Shown here piece by piece: positions 58,244-64,000 of a stretch of DNA of 64,000 nt (within the stretch, counting starts at the first letter, position 1; every line of letters starts with the position of its first letter). The translations under genes were made by a program, and so were the position numbers. The stretch lies in contig JAYKXP010000002.1 of assembly GCA_037176845.1 (NCBI GenBank), forward strand, positions 806,001-870,000. Reading direction: 5' to 3'. Origin of the DNA: Paramarasmius palmivorus. Its lineage: Eukaryota; Basidiomycota; Agaricomycetes; Agaricales; Marasmiaceae. The notes under the pieces were generated by a model. The model searched no databases. It was not told where the DNA came from and saw nothing but the letters and a program-made list of their open reading frames with translations.

Positions 58244-60560
58244 TCAATGACCGAATAAACCAGGGTTGCTATTTATGAAATCAATTCCGGCGGTCCGGTA
58301 GTTGTCCTATATGAAGGATAAGATACAAGCAGAGAAGGGATGTTGATGAAACGAGGCATACCGGTATTGCACTAATGTTGTTTGTGTTGAGTTCCAGAAT
58401 GACCTAGAGATCGATGAGCACATCGAATCATGATCGAATAAAACATGGAAACCTACCGAGTTATATGTTGTGTATTCAGGCCATGTAGGTCCTATACATA
58501 GGAAGGGATCCAGTCAGATTCAACATACGGAAAATCAAGACCATGACTTGCTCGATGTTCCTTTTCCATCATTAGGATCGAGAGTGTCCGCAAATGAAAT
58601 CCAGTAATCCATCATTTTCCACTTCAACTCAACATCGCGCTGAGAACCTCCAGCTTCCGGAACAAGACCGAATACGTAGTATAATTCTTGAGTATGAGGG
58701 ACTGCAAATCATCAGTTACGTGTCATCAAAGTATGAGTGGTATTTACCTCCGTATCGGGGCGGGAAAAGATTCTCAATGCGGGGACCAGTGAATAGATAT
58801 ACATACTCTTTCACCCCAGCGTCACCAGCAGCTTTCGTCCACAATCGTCGCACAGAATGGAACATGAGATCACCGACTAGTGCCACAAAAGTCGTTCAGC
58901 TTCCGCACAGTAGCATTAAACAGAACCGGGACACATACGAATAGCTGCAGACCGCTTGAACTGACTACTCAGCCCAAACGTTTCATTCCCGGTATTGAAG
59001 GGCGATCCCAAAGCAGGCACATCGGGGTAAAGTTGAAGTATTTGGATGGCAGCAGCCTGTAGCGCATCATCTGTCCCATTCGTGTTTGTGGTATAGTTGG
59101 CAATTATAGCATCGAAGATGGTATCTGAAGACGAGATAGTGGGGTCTGCGAGTTGTGCAGCAGCTGTGGAGTGAGTCGAGTTAAGTATGGATAAACTATC
59201 AAGCTTGACTGTTTCAGACACACCTTCATCGAGATTGGCACCGGATATGAAAGGTATTCTCGAGAATTGTCCCTTTGCGTACATAGATGAAGCCAGCTCG
59301 GGAAATACACCACCCGGGCCATCTAGAGTTGGTACCCATGGGAACCTCTCGGTAGCCAGAGAGCTACCACCGGCTTGCGAAAGAGTCTCCGAGCTCGCTG
59401 CCCTTAGACAAGTGAACGAATCGTTGGCAGATGCACCGGAACATTCAGGAACAGCCCTAACATATGAATCCCAAACATTTTGTCGCCGCGAAGCTTCGAA
59501 GGTGAACGTTGTTCCCGCACCGCCTGACTCCAAAATCTACCGTTACAGTGTCAAGACGAAGATACTAGAAAAGGTGCTGAATTGCACTCACAGCACCTCT
59601 AACGAGATTCTCCAGGCCCGAGTTGAGGAAAAGGATGTTTATCGACACGGCTCCTGCACTCTGTCCAAATACAGTCACCTACAGAGCACAGTTCAGGAAA
59701 ACCAAGGACGAGAGGCTCAATACTTCCATACCTTTGTGGGATCACCTCCAAATGCAGCGATATTTCTTTTAATCCAATCGAGCGCTGTCAGCTGATCCTT
59801 AAGACCGAGGTTCAAAGCACCTCTCTGTTCGGCCTCGGCGCCTTGAGGGAATCCAAGAGGACCCAGCCTGTAGTTAAAGCTCACATATATGACCGGAGTT
59901 CCCTAGAGTATTGTCGTCAATATCGGTCAAGTGAAGAAAACGGGAAGGGGTTCGAACTCGAGCGATACTCCTCATGATCAGGGGGCTCCCATCGAAACTT
60001 GTTGAGCTTCCCTCTGATTAGAAAGACTTCGTGAGCAGATCAAAGTGACACATTTGGTCAACTCACGGAAAAATCCACCACCGTATATGTAGACCATGAC
60101 TGGTAAGAGTTTGTTTCCTCTGATCGAGTCAACTGGGCGACGTATGTCGACTGTAAGGCAGTCTTCCGAGCTCGTGGTATCCTACGAGAAGTAGAAGGAT
60201 ATATCTCAGAGTGCTAAGTGATAATGGAACAGCACACACCACGGGGATCTGGAGACATTTAGGGCCAGAGTTGGTAGCATTGAAAGTGGGGACGTCAAGG
60301 GCAGGCTTCAACACAGGTGGAGCCAAACGAAGATCCCCCAAGGGTGGTTCAGCGAAAGGAATACCTAGGCGTAAGGCGCGTTCAGTACGTTTAAATAAAT
60401 GTGCAAAGTCAACCAAATACTGACCACCATAGAACTCAAGGACGTCAAGAGTATCTGTGCCAGTGATTGTCGTGTTTCCGAGCTGAACCTGTGCCGCCCA
60501 CGTTACGGTCGAAAGAAGTACAATTGGTAGGAGAGCCCGCATCTGCATGGTAAGAACCAT
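58244..60560 (-). CDS. secreted type-B carboxylesterase/lipase
   Basis: Serine hydrolase of the carboxylesterase type-B (esterase/lipase/cholinesterase) family, probably acting outside the cell on esters. It starts at 60560 with a signal peptide ([18 protein letters not shown]). Family blocks in order are [41 protein letters not shown] (oxyanion), [40 protein letters not shown] and FGGDP. The nucleophile elbow [14 protein letters not shown] and ESGGAG follow, then [32 protein letters not shown] (acidic residue region) and [21 protein letters not shown] exons reading [20 protein letters not shown]. The end has [21 protein letters not shown] and [20 protein letters not shown]. The gene is split by many short introns. 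The catalytic His exon near 58700-58800 is only partly resolved. Confidence 0.85.
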
Positions 60561-61980
60561 TGGAGTATCCTGGCATGAAACATAGGGCTTATAAAGCGGT
60601 TGCAGCCGTAAAAAATATATTCGGAGCTGTGATGTATTTGTTGCCGCTGAAACCAAGCTACAAGCGGACGAATACAATCCCTCTCAGGTGGTCCGGTCAT
60701 GAATCATGATCAAGTGACGAAGACCAAAGATGCCAATTTTCGAGTCATCGACAGCATACCTAATCCACAGCATGGAAATCTCGCAGCTCGCGCCCCACGA
60801 CGGATGATACACTATGAACGACGTTCCATATCCGTGCTGAAATGTCCGTCGAAATTTCGAAGAGCCGAAACTTGCAATCAGTGCGTCCCATCCAAAAACA
60901 AAAAAATTGATTGACACGAGGTAAGCAGCAATGATATTCATCAGCCTACAGGCTACGGCGGCCAGAAATACTCCTTTTCTCAGAAATTGAGGAACCGATT
61001 CTACAGGAAACGACAATAGCCAAGGCACAGAGTTCCCAACTCGTTCCCCGAATACACTGCTGTAGTCTGATGGTAGTCAGGAGGTGTCAAGAGCCATATG
61101 GGACGCTCTCAACAAGGAGAACAGGGTCGATGTCGGGTGCGAAGTATAGCGACGAAAGGATGGAATATAACCGAGAAAGCGAAGAGGAAACCCCTAGCAT
61201 ACACAAGGAGTCATTGAGTAGCGGGAAGGGGTTCATGCGTCGAAAATATAGCCTTCATTGTCGAGGTCCGGGCGTCCAGCCCTGAATAAGAATGCTTGAG
61301 GAAAACGCCTATTGCGATAGGGAACCATGAAGCGATACACAGAACTGAATAGAGATCACGACGTACCATGAGCAGAGACCACCGACTATCAAAGTTCTCA
61401 CTGCGAATGCAACAGCCCAGCTGTATGAGAAGGTTTAGTATCGAGGCGAGGAGGGGTAAAAATGCTGGAGTTGAGCGTAGAAGGAAAGGTGGAGATGCGG
61501 TAGAAAGTGTGTGAGGCATATCTTGCCCTTTATATAGCACAGTAAATGCCGAGAACATGCCGGGCAAGAGTCAATTTCGCTCGCCATATGGACCACATGG
61601 CGAGCGAAATTAACTCCTTGCTCTACCCGGCGGTGATGGTTAAACAACAAATCAGTTTTGCTCTTCGCTCAGCGCTGTAAAAGCCAGCCTAGCCATATCA
61701 ATTTCATCAGGCCGCGACCAATGTTGCGGTGAGTTGAGGAGAGCTCAGCTGCGAGTGCTTACATGTTTAAAATGATTGATACGAACTGCTCTGCAGTTCG
61801 TTACATTCCAACCTGGAATCAGTTCTAGTCTCGAGAATCCAGACTGACGATACTACCTGACGATCACACTGTCAGAGGGAAGAGATTATGTGTGGGTAAA
61901 TCAGCCGAAGCACCAAACAACTGCATCCGGACACACCAGTTTCCGACATTGAAGTTGAATTACAGGGCTACACTTTGGCT
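60561..61980 (-). other. possible membrane-protein remnant and spacer
   Basis: Minus-strand frames with hydrophobic segments occur at 61211-61567 (LPLLASILNLLIQLGCCIRS, ASWFPIAIGVFLKHSY) and 60684-61028 (GVFLAAVACRLMNIIAAYLV, SINFFVFGWDALIASFG). They could be exons of a multi-span membrane protein, but no splice model or family is found. The segment also contains a long hairpin near 61573-61611. Confidence 0.25.
61573..61611. repeat. 15-bp perfect inverted repeat (hairpin)
   Basis: Arms AATTTCGCTCGCCAT (61573-61587) and ATGGCGAGCGAAATT (61597-61611) are perfectly complementary around a 9-nt loop. Partial symmetry continues outward (CGGGCAAGAG against CTTGCTCTACCCGG), giving a stem of roughly 30 bp with mismatches. 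Confidence 0.85.
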
Positions 61981-62256
61981 ACACTAGGCTACACCAACAC
62001 CTGCGCATCAGGTAACAATTTCCTTTTCTTGAGACTTTGAAACGTGTCGTACGAGCACTCTGCCAGGCTTCTAAAGTTCTTGAGCTTCAATATCTTCTGA
62101 GCCTTCCCAGGGTTACAGAAGGGACCTGGAAACGCAAACTTGACCTCGGAGTCCCCGACAGGAATGGCCTTTTCCTCTGGATCCATCGAATGAAAGGCAT
62201 CGTCTGTGATAAATGCGACGTAAGCAACAGTGCCATACAGACCGACGTTTCAGTAG
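61872..62256 (-). repeat. source copy of the duplicated reductase 3' end
   Basis: Partner of 57686-58066. Here the terminal exon (61989-62186) is attached to the rest of the reductase gene, which suggests this is the original location. Confidence 0.85.
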
Positions 62257-63608
62257 TACTGACAAAGATTTTGGAACGTGAAGGCGCCTATATGCATAAA
62301 CTCAATGAAGGTAGGCGGAAAATACCCAAAACCATACCAGCATCAACGATAAACCGTTCGCCGCCAGCTTCTTCGGTTTGTAGTGCTGCAACGAACGCAT
62401 CGGCAATGTCACGGACGTCGGTGTATTCAGAACAATAGTCACTAAGTTTCGAGCTGTCCCTTGAAGCTAGGAGATACTGAACAAAGAGCTTGCTTGTAGC
62501 ATTTAGCTCCTCGAAGGAATTGCACTAGATAGTTGCCTTAGTCCTGAAAACGACGAAACGCAATTGGCTGTACACACCTGATGAATGACAGGCTAAGTTT
62601 ACGGGGTTAGACGTCAGTTGGGTCTGGTTGTGTTATTAAGATCATGGACCGACCCCGTAGATCTGTGGCGGCTCCGATTCAATAAGACTTGAGCGAAATG
62701 TTAACCACTACTCACAAAAGCAGGAACCATTCTTGTAATGTCCCAACCTATATCTTTATGCTCATCTGCAAAAGCAATCAATGCACGTTCGGCATGTACT
62801 TTGCTCGCGGCGTAAATAATCATCGGATCGACGTTATGACCTTTCTCCTGGACTAACGCAACAGCGCCGTCATTCCAATCGTCCTTCGTACTCAAAAAGT
62901 CAGCCCGTGGCGCATTGAAGAGAAGCTGATTTGACATACCTCGGTATAGATATGGGTCAACTCCTTTCCAAGCATGGCTTGTGCTGATGACATGTAGATC
63001 AGCCTCTTGACGTTTTTCCTGGTGATTCGAGTTGGATGTTAATTCACATTGAATCCTTGTCTGACATAGCACTAATACCGCACCCATGCTTCAATATGCT
63101 GTTGGTCAATCCTTTAACACTATCCACATTCGGGCCAAAGACATCTGGTTGGCAGATAAGTGTCAGGATTCGTCGCAAGGTAATGACATCGAAAACTCAC
63201 CAGAAGTATTACTCGGACTATCATGAATGATGCCTGCCTAAGACCCAATGTGCGTAAGACTGATGAACGATCTCAAGCTGAGAAGTAGGCAGGCTTACAA
63301 CATGAACAACAGCATGAACATCGCCATCGATGACTTTGTCAAAGGTGTCCAACTACACAAACGTTCAGCGCAAAGCGCCACAGAAGGCGAGGCGAAAAGA
63401 CTACCTGCGATATGTCTTCAACGACCACCGGGTCGAATCTTCCTCCGTGAGATTCGAAGAGCTTTTGAAGGTATTCTCCTTTGGCTTTATTACGCACTGT
63501 CCCTCGAACGCTGTACCCAGCATCGAGGAACGCCTTGCATATCCAGGAACCATTGAACCCTGAAGCACCAGTGACGACGACCGTTGCGGGAGGTGAGACG
63601 GAAGGCAT
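61989..63608 (-). CDS. NAD(P)-dependent extended SDR (dihydroflavonol/cinnamoyl reductase-like)
   Basis: Reductase or epimerase of the extended SDR class similar to yeast Gre2 and plant dihydroflavonol reductases; substrate unknown. It starts at 63608. The first exon has PSVSPPATVVVTGASGFNGS (Rossmann Gly motif) and SWICKAFLDAGYSVRGTVRN, then PVVVEDISQ. Next exons read DTFDKVIDGDVHAVVHV, AGIIHDSPSNTS, GPNVDSVKGLTNSILKHG and VKRLIYMSSAQAMLGKELT. MIIYAASKVHAERALIAFAD carries catalytic Tyr and Lys (YxxxK). IGWDITRMVPAFV follows. The terminal exon (61989-62186) ends with KILKLKNFRSLAECSYDTFQ and LLPDAQVLV. Introns are short GT-AG. The terminal exon and flanking DNA are duplicated at 57686-58066. 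Confidence 0.82.
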
Positions 63609-64000
63609 ATCGAAGTACTGGGGCCAAAAGAGTCAGACTGGTATTTCCTAGTTTTCAGCTTTCACAAGTTGCCCCACAAAGTTCGTAAACCTATGATCCA
63701 GCAAGTGATCAAATCCGTTTTCCTGGATTGGCGTACGTAGGGCCTGCTGGTGACATTTGGTGACTAGTAGATTTAGCACGGAAATCAGTAGCTAGACAGC
63801 GGGGAACAAGAACTCACCGGGGACCCACGGTTCATGCTTCTAGTTGTACTCGCATGCTCCGGTATGACCAAAACAATCCTATACATCGCAAACTGGCGAA
63901 AGAACACGACCAGAACACTAATACACTAGTGATGGAAGAGATCAAAAGGGGACGAGCGCCAAGCCCAACAGTCACTGAATGCCGTCACAATACAACAAGC
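63609..64000. other. upstream region of the reductase at the window edge
   Basis: No coding feature is visible. It probably contains the promoter of the minus-strand reductase gene. Confidence 0.3.

Overview
The window is nuclear DNA of a mushroom-forming basidiomycete (Agaricomycetes). The evidence is dense genes carrying many 45-65 nt GT-AG introns, a PAK/Ste20 kinase with a CRIB domain, an NKAP-type RS protein, a basidiomycete-style reducing polyketide synthase relic, a Plavaka-type transposase relic, and several hypothetical families typical of mushrooms. No organelle, bacterial or viral segment is apparent. The species cannot be named from this sequence.

Positions 1-38,200 are a fast-evolving accessory region. 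It is dominated by a dispersed array of seven apparently complete F-box genes (3035-4527 +, 6549-8163 -, 15025-16534 +, 21406-22895 -, 26046-27536 -, 30847-32366 -, 36673-38190 -). All seven have four exons with the same intron phases (2, 0, 1) and the same unusual C-terminal module ending the protein. At least two broken copies lie among them (about 888-1290 and 32,850-33,062), and a larger unrelated F-box-like gene sits at 23155-24964. Between the F-box genes are decayed elements: a Plavaka-like transposase (about 10.4-12.0 kb), a DUF6532-like gene (8.5-10.4 kb), a retroelement gag-like relic (20.2-21.1 kb), and a reducing PKS relic. The PKS relic is split, with ketosynthase and methyltransferase pieces at 30.2-30.7 kb and pseudo-KR, ER, KR and thioesterase pieces at 33.5-35.7 kb. 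An F-box gene and an F-box fragment occupy the gap. Two divergent orphan genes (12,284-13,514 - and 14,007-14,773 +) have clean exon structures.

Positions 38,200-64,000 are more conventional. They hold a Ste20/PAK kinase (40559-42751 +), a cyclopropane-fatty-acid-synthase-type methyltransferase (43572-46003 -), a large mushroom-specific hypothetical protein (46915-49105 +), a classical SDR (about 49162-50502 -), an alpha/beta-hydrolase with two frame breaks (51639-53050 +), a hypothetical gene (53626-54768 -) with a deletion-derived relic near 43.0-43.5 kb, peptidyl-tRNA hydrolase (55268-55969 -), an NKAP-domain RS protein (56215-57663 -), a secreted type-B carboxylesterase (58244-60560 -) and an extended-SDR reductase (61989-63608 -). 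The last exon of that reductase has also been copied next to the NKAP promoter.

The housekeeping genes (kinase, Pth, NKAP) act independently in signalling, translation and RNA processing. The likely biological theme is birth-and-death expansion of a lineage-specific F-box family, presumably SCF ubiquitin-ligase substrate adaptors, inside a region that accumulates transposons and gene relics. Exon coordinates were derived by eye from splice consensus and reading-frame continuity. Where a gene is given as a single span, its introns lie inside that span and are described in the evidence.
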